Shown here: positions 46,701 to 59,400 of the stretch, one piece after another | How positions within the stretch are numbered: position 1 is the first letter of the stretch | How the letters are laid out: every line of letters starts with the position of its first letter | Assembly (NCBI GenBank): GCA_963457665.1 | Contig: OY735219.1 | Coordinates: 23,991,685-24,055,684 of the forward strand | Direction: 5' to 3' | Length of the DNA stretch: 64,000 nt | From: Thysanoteuthis rhombus | Taxonomy: Eukaryota > Mollusca > Cephalopoda > Oegopsida > Thysanoteuthidae | Made by a program: the position numbers and the translations under genes | The notes under the pieces: model-generated | Database searches by the model: none | What the model saw: the letters and a program-made list of their open reading frames with translations, nothing else | Told to the model about the DNA's origin: nothing

Positions 46701-49700
46701 TCGCGGTTGGGTAATTTGGTTCCTTGTGTTGTTTCTCACTCTTCTTTTTTAATCACCGGCATTACACATTTCTCTATGCCGAACCCCATTCCAATGTCTT
46801 GACTGAAGATCCTGACTGTTCGTATTAGGTTTTCCAGTTCCCTTGTTCTTTCTATCTTGGCAAAAATATTGAGGTCATTCATGTACATGAGGTGATTTAC
46901 TTTTTTGTACAACTTTACAAATATATCTACATTACATTTTTGAAATATGTAAGTTCAGTGGTATCAATGCTATGATGAACAAATAACCAGTGATTCTTTT
47001 TTTTTTTCTTTGATACACCTTTTTTTTTTATTTTGACCTCAACTTGGTACTTTTCTTTTATGGTTATTATCATCATTTTTTTTATTATTATGCTATTTTT
47101 GCAGTTATCCCAGTTGATAGAATTAAGTGAAAGACTTTCGTCTGAGGATTGTCTTCCCACTTTGTTACCCGATTCAAAAAATGCTTCTGTCTTCGTACAT
47201 GATGTCCGTGAAGCGGGAGAAAGTTTGATTCAAGTTGCCAAAGAGTGGATTAACAAATGTGAAGATACCGTGAGTATTAAATGAATCCGTGGTACTTACT
47301 TTACCTTTTTGAAGGTGTGAATATATTTCTTAATCTTATCCACAGGTCTATAACAGTGACAATGAACAGGCTTTTCCTTGAAGTGCATAAAAAGAAAAAG
47401 ATTTTATCTATTTTATACATCACAAGGGCAATGACAATAAAAGATCAAGTATAATGTTGGATCCGACATATGAGAAAGAGTTTCTCTATCCCCGCAGCCT
47501 ATGCTACTAAAGTTTCAAGATGACTAACAGCCCTCTACTATTACTGCAATGATGAGTTGCTGACCAACAGTTAGAATCTCCTAGGTCCAAGCACACTCCA
47601 TTGGTGCTATGTCTAACCCAAAATGAGACACAACTAATACTATCCAAGAAAGGTCAAGGTGCTTAGTACTTTATGATTCACATTGATATTAGTGTGCCAG
47701 AAAACAATTTGTATTTGTTTCACCTCAAATTGAAATGCCTATCATTCTTCATTACCCTAAAATGTTTCAAGTTTAAAGATACTGTCCATGGAATATATAA
47801 AATTACATGTTTAGTTGTATAGTTCCTCGAATTTATTTCATTGATTCAATGAAAATGTCTTGTAAGAACATCAATGGATAAAACCTGGCCTCTATTGTGA
47901 CATGTATGAACTAGGTAATGATTCAGCAAATTTTACTACATTGTGATATCTAAATAGATTTTTTATAAATTCACTTTAGTATATATGTAAAAATATTCTG
48001 CTGTGTCTTATACATATTTCTTCCATGAGAATATTTTTAAAAAAAAAAAGTTCAAGGAATTCATTTCTAATACTTTCCATTGTAAAATTATTAGAAATGG
48101 AATCATGATAAATTCTTATTTATATGTGTACTACCACAGTGAATGATAAAGCAATATGATGCACATAACACGAAAATGGACTATTTTTTCTATTGCTTTT
48201 TCATTATTTCATCAATGTGTTTGTTCATTGTTTATTCAGATGATAATCAACATTAAATTTTGAGAATTAAATAAAAAACTAATTTTTATGAAGGCATTTT
48301 AATCTAAACAAGATTTTTTGAATTGAAAGGTTCATCGGTGATTATTTTTCTGGCAATAATTGATCAGCCAAGTTGAACAGTGATATCTTGAAATTACTAT
48401 GCTTAGAAACATTTTTGAAATATTTACATTTGTTCTCCAAAATGTTGAATCGAAACCTACTCACATGAAAAACAATAACAGGATCTTTATTTTTCAAGCA
48501 ATATAAAAAAATTTAAAAGAAATTGTTATCTAAACAATGAACTTATGATTTTCATTATCAAATTATTTCTGTTGTAATCTATAGTCTTATGTCTGTCAAA
48601 GTTATATAATGAAGACAATAAGCAGTGTAAATAAAATCATTAATTGATTATCCATATTAAATTTTAGAATAGTTATTAATATAAATTGTGCTGATGGTTA
48701 AGGGATTACCTCCTGATCTTATGAGACCTCAATGGGTTAAGTGAATGTGTGTCATGCACAGAGAGGAATGTAATTTCCAACCTTATATTAACTTTGTATC
48801 CATTGTTTCCCACTGTGTATTTGAACACAACAAATATTCAATTTTCTATGTTATTTTCATTGCTGTTTCTAAACTGTGATTAATCTTGAAATTCTTACAA
48901 CATGGAGGATATCATGGGTTCTCTAATTTGCCATATTGATTAATTAGGCACAAGGTTACATTTTCATTTATTGTCATTCTGCTTCATGTTTCCTTTGACT
49001 GATTGATGCAAGAACTGGTACTTGTTACCTTCATTGGACCAAGATTTAACTTGTTTCAGAACTTCTCTTTTTTGTTTTACACCAGATGATTTCTGCTATA
49101 CTATTTATCACTAATTTATACTTTCTACAGATATAAACAATTTAATTTATTTGTAGGAATAACAATACTATTTATATATTAACTTTTTAACTTTTTTTAC
49201 ATGAATTTTACTGACACTTGCTTGTCAGTTGTTAAAAATAATGTCCAACTTCTGTGCAACTTTTTTTAAAAAATCGAGTGAGCTAGTGTGTGGAATTTTT
49301 CAGTCGGACCATCTTCCCTACTTTGCGCCTTTTTTTTAGACAGAATATATGAATACTTGAAATTATTCAAATTTAGGTCCTATAAATTGAACTAGTGCCA
49401 AAGAATTAAACAAAATTGCTGAGTGGGCCAAAATGTTTCTATCACTCAAGAGCCTGAATTTATGGGCTTTGATCATCTCTAAGGTTCTCATAGCAGAAGT
49501 GGGAAAAAGGCCTCATTTAAATTGCAGATTCCCGTTTATGAGCTTAACCCAGAACTTCAGTTGTTTCACTTCCTATCAGTAATTGCATAATTATCAGTAT
49601 TGTAGTAGTAACGATAGAAAGTTCACCATTATCATCATTCACACTTTTCAATACCTCAGTACTATGGATATTTTATTGATACATGTTTTTATTGTAAGGC

Positions 49701-52700
49701 TTAGTAATTAAGATACTGTCTGTTATTTGAAAGTCATTAGGTTTCATAGTTACCATAAACTAAGCTAAAGAAAAAAGAATTTTTATTTCAAATTGTTACA
49801 AAGAGCCTTTTCTCAGTTAGTTCATGCAATATTTATCAAGTGCACAAACCCATAGATTAAATTTTTATTGCCTCGCATTTTAAAGATACTTACAAAAGAA
49901 CTTATTGAGAATATTTTTCATACTTATAGGACAATTCACGGTGGGATAGATGCACAAATTTTTTTATATGCATATTTTTTTTTATCATTTCTGCAGACAG
50001 CGAGTGCCCAGATGAAGCAGGCTAGTGAACATCTTCAAGAAGCTATTGACGAAGTGCGTCAGTTGTCTGAGAATCTTAATTCTGATACGCACTCTGAAAC
50101 ATCCCAGCAGTTAGTATTAGCTTCCAATCACCTATTGCAGTACACCTTTCAAGTGAGTTTACATTACATTAATTTAGTCTTCTTGTTTATTTGTCATTGT
50201 AGAGTAATAGTTTAACAAGATATGAGACATTAAATTTTCTTTTAAATAAATGTTTGTTGATTGATGAAATCAAATAAGTTGCTTAATAAATGCTTTATCA
50301 TAGGTATAGAACAAGGGTCACCAAAGTGGTCAATATTGCCCTCTCTGGGTTGATGGGACTATCTAAGGGGTTGGTAAATGCTGTGTAAATAAAAATTTAT
50401 GCCTTTTTATACTAAGTTATACTTCTCTTATCAACTTTTCTCTCTCATCCTTGTGTTGAATGTTTTTATGATACACTAAAATATCTAGTCAGTCAACTTA
50501 ATGTTGTTCAGGATTCACAACAATTTGATTTTATAAGTTTTGCTTACAAGGTTTTCTAGGTTTTTGACAAATAATAGCACTATATTTAGAATTTATTCAA
50601 TTATTTTTATGCAAGAAAATCATGTCAATAACTTGTTTACATTTGCATTTGACCAGTATACTATGATTTACATATTTTGTTGTAAATAATTTCCTTTCGA
50701 ACTTCATTCTATCCATTTTTGGTGTGTTATATTAGTCTCAAGCTTCATGAACAAATACTGAGACAGACTTTATATATCCTGTAGCATGCATACATACAAA
50801 AAGGTATCCGATAACAAACGTATGTTGTGCATATATTGTTAATTTGGAATGTGTTTGGGCATGGTTGCTATTTTTTTAATTGTAGAAAATAAACATTCAA
50901 TAAACACCCAAGTGAAATTATAAAACCCTTGGATAATTTATATGAATATTTCTAGATGAGATTTTAATTGATGATATATTTTAAAAATAAGAATAGACAT
51001 TTAGAAATTTTAAAATTAGGCATTTCTTCAATTTTTTTGTTTTTATCCAAATGTTCTTTCAGAGGTATTAGAGAAGACAGTGAATATCAGTTGTACATTC
51101 TGATAATATTTATTTGTGTTGATATAATTTAACTGTTAAGCAATCGGTTCCTTTTAGATCTTTTTGATTGCAAAAGAATCCGAGTTGAAAAATGTGTCTG
51201 ATGTTGTCACAAGAGTGAAAAACAAAGCTTCAATGTTGAAATGGAACACCACCAGTGCAGAAAGTATGACAAAATACTTCAAAGTAAGTCTAAACTTGCC
51301 ACTATTGTATTTACTGTTCAAACATTCATTTACCTCTGCCAATACATTTCTACTCATGCCCATCCCTTTGTTACTACACATAATACCTTGAAAGTTTTTT
51401 TAATGAGTTTTGATAAAACTTGGTGAGAGGATTGGCTATGGGCTGTGGAAGAAGTGATTAAATTCTGGGGTAGATCTAGAAATTGGTTTTTGGTTGAGAG
51501 ATATTTTTATCATTTTGCCAGAAAAGAGTTAAACAAATGGTTTCCTTATTTACTACGCCGCGTGATTGTCTACATTTTCTGTCTGTAACATTTGTTCAGG
51601 GATATAACTATTAAATGGTAATTATAAAGTTGTCCCCTGTATTTGTCTATTTTTGTTTTTTGAAAATGCAAAAAAAAAAAGTCTGGGGTCATTCTGGTTA
51701 AACAAGAAAAATGCGAAGTAACAATGTTTTTGAAAATCTGTATTAAATCAAGTAATTACTTCAAGTACAATGCTACTGCAAAATTATATAAATACTGCTG
51801 TCCTTTTTTGACAGCATGGATAAACGAGTAAGTTATAACAAGGTTGAATTGAAATTTCAAGGGAAGAAACTCAAAATTTGTACATATAAAGTTCTCTCCC
51901 TTGTTTTCAAGTATCTTACTTTTATTCTATTTTAGTGTATGGTATTGGCAGATGTATGTGCACTGTGAATGCATTCTGAGTTTCTTTATATAATATTGTG
52001 TAAATTAATGTGGGTTAATATATATAATTTTGAATCATTTATTTTTGTCCACATATAAACCATACAGTTATTTCTTAGCAGATTTTCCAGTTATTTTCTT
52101 CATTTAAAATCATTTTCTATCGTTGTAGGAACTGACTGAGGAGTTGCTACTTTTAAACAAGTTATGTATGCGGAGACACAAGGAACTCGGTGAACAGCAA
52201 CAACAGGATATGATTGTTAATGGGTTGCATATGATTCGAATCATTTTCCCATCACTACAAGAAACTCTGAAGACATGTTTGGCCAGACCAGATGATAAAC
52301 AGGCAAAAGTAATTTCATTTTTACTAACCTTATCATAGCCATTGCTGACTGATTGCATAAGATCATCTTGTACAGATTCAGTTTTGTCCCAAAAGGATTG
52401 AATCTAGACAACAGATGCCAGAATTTTTCAAGAAAATAAATAAAAAAAAGAACTCAAGAAATATTTGTATTTTGAATGTATTGCCCAACAGTATAGTCAA
52501 AAGACATAAAATTGTTTCCTGGGTACAAAATGTAATGCTACTAGTTGATCACCTAAGATGGAATCAGTAACCATTCTTCTTGTAGAGGAGCCTATGAATA
52601 TTAGCTGGGAAAATTTAATTTGGAATCTAGCCCTAATTTCTTGTTCGGATTGAATGCTACGATTCTCTGTTATAATTTTAACTACAGCCTACTAAACCAA

Positions 52701-55700
52701 AATATTTTTTAATCACTGCTACCCACAACACTGGTCTAGATACTGTTGCTGAATTTAGATTATTAATGTTTTTTAACATTTATATATATCTATGCCTCTG
52801 GACTTCGTCCAGACCTAACAATTCATAGATCAAATTTTGCACACACATTCCTCTCAATGAGTAGGGAAAATGTTTTTTTTTTTATTTACTTTCTTAAAAT
52901 TCCCCTCCAAAATGAAATTTTAGGAGTGGATTCAATTTTCAATGTAAGTTTATGATAAATTGCCCCCTTAGTTTGTATCCCCATCCTTTTTTTTCTTCCA
53001 ATTTAGACATTTTAGTGTCTAGCAAAAGACATGAGAAATAACCAATTCATTGATCACCCCTTATCCAGACTTTTTAGTTGATCACCCCAACACGGCATGC
53101 TGCCAAAAGACACTGGTTACCAGTTGGTTAAGAAAAAACACACTTTTTGACATATATCTCATCAATTATGCATGTAACTGTCATTGATCATCACTACCCA
53201 CAACATGACTGGTTTAAACTCGTTTACTGGATTTAGGTTATTCATAGGTTCAAACATTTTATATACACTATCTGTACCCATGTTGCTAACCCCTAATCTA
53301 AAAGTAAACTTGGGTATTATCTCATGCCATTGTATCACTCTCAACCTATGCCTGTATCTTCTCATTGTCTCCCTTATCCCTTCCAATCTTTGTTGCCAGT
53401 CTATGATTTTATATAATTGTTATACAAACAGGGATAAGATTCATATGCCAAAATCTTCCTATCCCCTTAGTAAACTACCTAACTTTCTTTCCTCCCCCTC
53501 TCTTCTTACCCTCTTATTAAACCAACTTCCCTTTCTCTCCTTCCCCCTCTCTACTTGAATTTCTTTTCACCGTTGTTCATTTCTAATTACAAATAAGGAA
53601 TCTTTATATATATATATATATAATATGCTGCCTAAAGACATTCATCACCTGTTTGAGAAAAAAAACACCTGTCCACATATATCTCATCTGTTGTGCACGT
53701 AATTGTTATTGTTTTGTCGTTAATCATCACTTCTACCCACAGCAAACCAGTTTGAACACTTTTGCTGGGGTTAAATTATTCATGTTTCCTGACAATTATG
53801 TATATATATATATATGTATTTATTGTATCTTGATTCAGCCCAGTTCTTAGCAGTCAGAGAGGAAACTTTAAATTCTGCACACACACACTCTCCCCAATGA
53901 TTAGGGAAATTGTTTGGGTTTTTTGTTTGTTTTTTTTTTTTTTTAATACCCCCTCCCCCCTCCTGTTTTCAGTGTAGGGTTCAATTTATAATATACATTT
54001 ATGCTAAATTTATGTGATAAAAATGAGCATATATTGGTGCCGGTGATTCATAATTTCCATTGGTATGCTAGTCTTGACTGATTTCAGTCAAACTTTGGAT
54101 GCATTTCTTTGACTTCCCAAGTTTCATCGAATTTAAAAAAAACTAGAAAACATGGAACCAGTCAATTCGAATTGTAAAACAATTATCAAAAATGTAATGA
54201 TATTTGTATAATAAATCTGCATAAATAAAAGTCAAGATTTAGTGGTCATATAAATTCTATAGTTACACATGATCATAGCTTGTTCACCATTTTCCTGATT
54301 TTGAAAAACTTGAACAAGAAAAAACAATTCATCCTAGAACAATTATTTAGAAATACAATACCTATTGAAAAGTCCTTTGATTGATTTCAAATGCTATAAT
54401 GTAACTTAGAACTGCAAAATAGAGTGATACTATGATATCTTTGTTGAAGGCTGATTATAAATTGGGAGCCAGGAATAAAAGACGATAGACTAGCCTGGAA
54501 TTTTGCATCTTTTTATTATTCAAGGAATTATCTTTATTGAAACTGTCAAAATGGGTTTATTCAGTTTTTTAATTTGTCACACTATGTATGTATGTGTCAT
54601 GTGTACAGGGCACACCAAAGGAGGTAGAGGGCTTAAAATATAACCACTTACTCCTTATGTCTAGAAAAAACGTTTTTGAGTTTGTTTTTTTTGTTTTTGT
54701 CCCCCCCAGGTTTTTAAAGAGGGGTTCAATTGGTAATGTAAGTTTTTGCTAAATTGACCCCTTTGTTTGTGTCTTGCAGCATTCAAACTTGTTTTTCGAA
54801 AATTCAGACTTTTTTTAATGATCATTACCCAACAAAGGGCAAGAGGAGTAAGTTATTCATTGATCACGCCTTTTCCCTATTTTTTAATTGATAATCCTCC
54901 CCCCCAACATGGTATACTGCCAAAATATGTTGGTCATGTTTCTAATAAATGACTAACCAGAACTCTTTTTTTCATTTTTAGTCACGCCGAGATTTTATAA
55001 TTCATCGTATAATCACTGCAGCGTCTCTACTTAATGATGTTATAATGAACCGTTTGCCAACTGATCCTATGGTTGTCAATGAACCTGGTTTCTTTGTCAA
55101 TCTTTTGAGTAAGGTGAGTACCCATCAATGATGCATTTTTTTCCACATCTCTTTCAATATCTCTGCTGACTCATTTCCTTCTCAGTGAAATTTACTCATT
55201 TTGATAAGCAAGATTGTTCAAAAAGTATTACCAATTCTGTTCCTATGATTTTATGTGGTTGATGGATGACATGAAAATAACTTGGTTACTCAATGCTGAT
55301 TGGTACAATCAATGAAATTTAAAAAAACATGAACAGCTACATAGTAGAAATGATTGTTTGATTTTGAAGTAGGTTATTTTGATTCTAGTTGCTCATTTTT
55401 TCAGAAATATATCTAGAATTTTCTTTGAGTTACACTTTCCAAATAAAATAGAATCCAAATAAATAGATCAGTTTGAAGAAGAAATTTAGTAATAAGTTAG
55501 TAATCGAGAAGATATTCAAAAGATATGAAGATGTCAAGAATGAGTGCAATTGGAGAAGTTATGCTCAAGATGATTAACATGATTATTTAGGTTTGTTTCT
55601 TTTCTTTTCAAGATTATTAATGCCTTGTCTGAAACAAATCGTGTAGTGTTGTGTCAAGACTTTGAAAGTTGGCTGCATTCAGCTATCCAGCATGCAATGT

Positions 55701-56376
55701 GTGTGGCCCATTTCATTCCCAAAGAAAGACGAGAGCTTGTGGTCAATGTCTGTCTCAAGGTAAACAAATCTTATCCAATTCATGGCTCAGCTGGTTGCTT
55801 ATTTATTAGGAGATGAGATTTACATTTGATCTTCTACTAAATCAAAAGTAATATGTAAAGAGATACTCAGTAAATTTGGTTTTATTATTTATGATATGTT
55901 AAGATGCATAATTGAACGACTGAGGTAGGCTTCATTGGATCTATGTTTGAATCATATATTTTTATAACTTTTTTAAGTAAATAATAAAAAAGTCTTTTGC
56001 TACAAAAATAAAATGATTAGATAAAAAAAAGATGGAAAATAACAAAGTATGCAAAGATTCCTCGAGCCTTTCGCATCAGTATCCGTATGATAACTACTTA
56101 ATGATCAGAATGGGTGCAGTTCAAGTGACTGTTATTCATTTTTTTGTATAAATGACATTTTGCATTTTTTGAGAGATTTTCAAAGTTTTCCTTTTGTTTT
56201 TAGCAATTTTATCTGTCATTATTTAATATTTGTTTTCTGAAATATTCTAAGATCATAAAGATTCCATTTGTGTATTATGTATTTGTATATGTTTTGTTCC
56301 ATTAGATTTTGAAGAGGGCCTTAAAGTCATCTGTTAATGTCCACACCTGTAGTATAAAAAATCTTTTTTCTCTATC

Positions 56377-56438
<62 letters not shown>

Positions 56439-59400
56439 CACAGAGAATATTTTTGACGAATGAAATAAGATGTAATGCTTAACAAGCCTGGCAGATGCAG
56501 GGTCAGACCCCACTCCTACTATTTCCACTGAAGATGATTACTGCAACATTTGTATTGTATAGATAATGAATGGAAGAAATTGAGAATACATATATATATT
56601 TTTCTATGTGAATTTATTTATTTATTAGAATGAAAAAGCCTTTGTGTATTTAAGACTTGTCTGTTTGGCTCAGTCTGTTAGAGAGTCGCCTACCAATCAC
56701 TTGGTCATGATTTCAAATCATGATGGAGAATTGTTTATTTTATAAATATATCTATTGATTAGAATGAAATAAGCCTTTGCATATTTCTAATATAAATTTT
56801 GGTAGATATGTTAGACTCATCAGTTTGGCTCGGTCTGTAAGAGAGCTGCCTACTGATCACTTGGTCGTGATTTTAAATCACAGTAGGGAAATGTTAATTT
56901 CATATATCAGATTGGTTCAACACGACAGGACTGACAAACAGTTAAGAGTTTACTATCCTGAATCAGTTGAGAATTGTTTCACTGAAGAAAAACAAAGTCA
57001 ACTCCAGACATGGATTGGAGTTTGACAACATTTCACAAACACTAATCTTTAGGGACATTAACAAAACATTTTTATTGTTTTAGCAGTAAGTGTATTGGAA
57101 CATGATACAAGATTTTTGGTAAGGAATTGATTTTTATTTGGTTTTTGGTGTGCTCAGAATAAATTTCTACTAATAAATGATACTTGATATCAATGCAAAC
57201 ATTCTAATAATTTTGGTTTTGGGATTATTTTGATGGTTCAGGCTTTTTGCTTTGTTTGGCTTTATCTCCTTGAACTTTTTGTCTTGATTGTTGATTTCGC
57301 ATTTATGCTGAACTATATTAATCAGCCTAATTAATAAAGTTCTTGCTGCGTCTAAATAAGGAAACAATGCAATAAATGAAGGAGCCATTCAAACATCACC
57401 ATCTTTGTAATTTTCATTCAAGTCTTTTGATTGATGAATTCTTTTGGATTTTGACTCTGTAATGAAGTACCAAATTGCAATAAATCCTTTTAAGGCAAAA
57501 AAGGACATGTGGAATATGTTTTTTCAAAATTATCTGACATAGCTTAATTTGAATGGCTGTAAAGGCCATAATGCCCGTAGTTTTGCTCCTGAATTGAAAT
57601 TTTTGATCAAATAATGACAAAATTTGATTTCTCCATGTATTTGTACCACAAAATTGCATGAATTGTTTTTTTTTTCAATTCATAGTATATTATTTTCAGC
57701 CCTGAAAGGGTTAACAAAAGCTGGGTTAGCAACAAGTATTAATGCAAGCTCACTGATATTTCTGATTTGGGACCAAAGAGTCACAGTGATCTATCTCCTA
57801 CTTTTAAAAGTATCATGATGAGATTAGTATGAATATCAACTGTTTGATAAGCATCTGATATCATTTATTGCAACAGGTAACAAACACTTCTGATCAGAAT
57901 TCAAAAGTACTGAACAGTTTTCTGCTCCAATTAACCAAATAGATCCTTTACTCATTATTGAACCTATTTCATTATAAATAAGCTAATTCATCGGTTCATT
58001 TCTCAAAGAATAAGTAGATAAAAGTTCAATACATTTTTTTCCTTAATAAAGATTAAATTTATGAATTTTGATCATTGTACTTATCTCTTTTAACCAGAAT
58101 ATTCCAAGTAGGTTTTGAACATTGCCAAATTCAAAGTTAACACTCTCTTCTATTTCCAGCAGTTTTTGTTATTAGATTAAAGCTGTTATAATTATAATTC
58201 TCTCTAAGGCTAGTTATTGAATTCAATTCATACCCCTTTCATAATAATAATTTGAAATGCTTTTACTGTACAGGGTTTCAGAATATACTCTAAATCTCAA
58301 GCTTAAATTCACGGAATTCAATGAGCAAATCTATATCTATTTTAAAAAGTGTCAAAAAAAGGATGTCAGTATTTGAATAATTTTGCATTTCAATTCTACT
58401 TGAAAAATATCAAAAATGGATCAAATATGGAATAAGCACCCCAGAATTGATCAAATTGAAAAAGAACACATTTTGAGTCTTCACCAGATCATGTTACCTC
58501 TATGTCACCAGTCTTACAGACAAAAATACGATCTGTTTAATTTATTTTAAATATTGAATTATTTTCAATATTGGATGGAGTATTTTGACACTTTTTTTTT
58601 TCAAATTAATTTTGACTAGTTTTTAGTTGCTTTTTATCACAACTTTGACTTGGACCATTATTCTATTTATTTCCAATCTGAGAGAGTGACCTGGGGAGCC
58701 CTGGATGATTGGTTATGGAATAACCCAACTTGGGAATGAACATCTGGATCTTCTGTTGTTTTTTTTCTCCTCGAGGATTGCTCTGTTCATATTTCATTCA
58801 ATATATTCTTTGATCCTTTTAAGATTAAACATATCAAATTAATTGGTCTCTAGTTTAATTTTTAGGGATTCTATTTTTAAACAGCTGCTAGTTAATTTCC
58901 ATTGTAATTAAACAGTTAACCATGCATCTTATTTGTGTGAATGGTTGTAATTCATACTACTATTCTCCTCTTTAGAAAAAACATTATCAGTTTTAATTAT
59001 CATGTTTCATAACTACATGCTTACATTTCATTAAAATCACTGCAAAAAGATGTACAAGCCAAGGTTGGCAACAGTGGTTTCTCATCCCATACATTTTATA
59101 ATCAAATTATGCAAAACTTGAAATTTAAAAAAAATGCCTACATTAGCTCCAATATCATATTGGGAAATACCTGATGAGTTAGTTGAATATTTGTATTGGA
59201 CTTTATAGGTTCTTGAAGCCCAAAGGAATGTCTGTGGTCTTTACCAAAAGATTTCTTCAGATGTTAAGGAAGGACAGCTCAAGTAAGTATTTTCCTGTAT
59301 TTTTTTTGTTGCTGCATTTTAAGGTTGTAAATTAATGTTCCATCATATTTGGTTTCCACATTGATGAAATTTTAGACTTGTGAGTTAAATCGCAAATTAC

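Larger units (their letters stand above)
55760..59208 (+). other. Intron 7 of the vinculin-like gene
   Basis: Holds the (TA)30 tract, tandem SINE heads and a foldback-family arm; no further exon was recognised. Confidence 0.6.
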
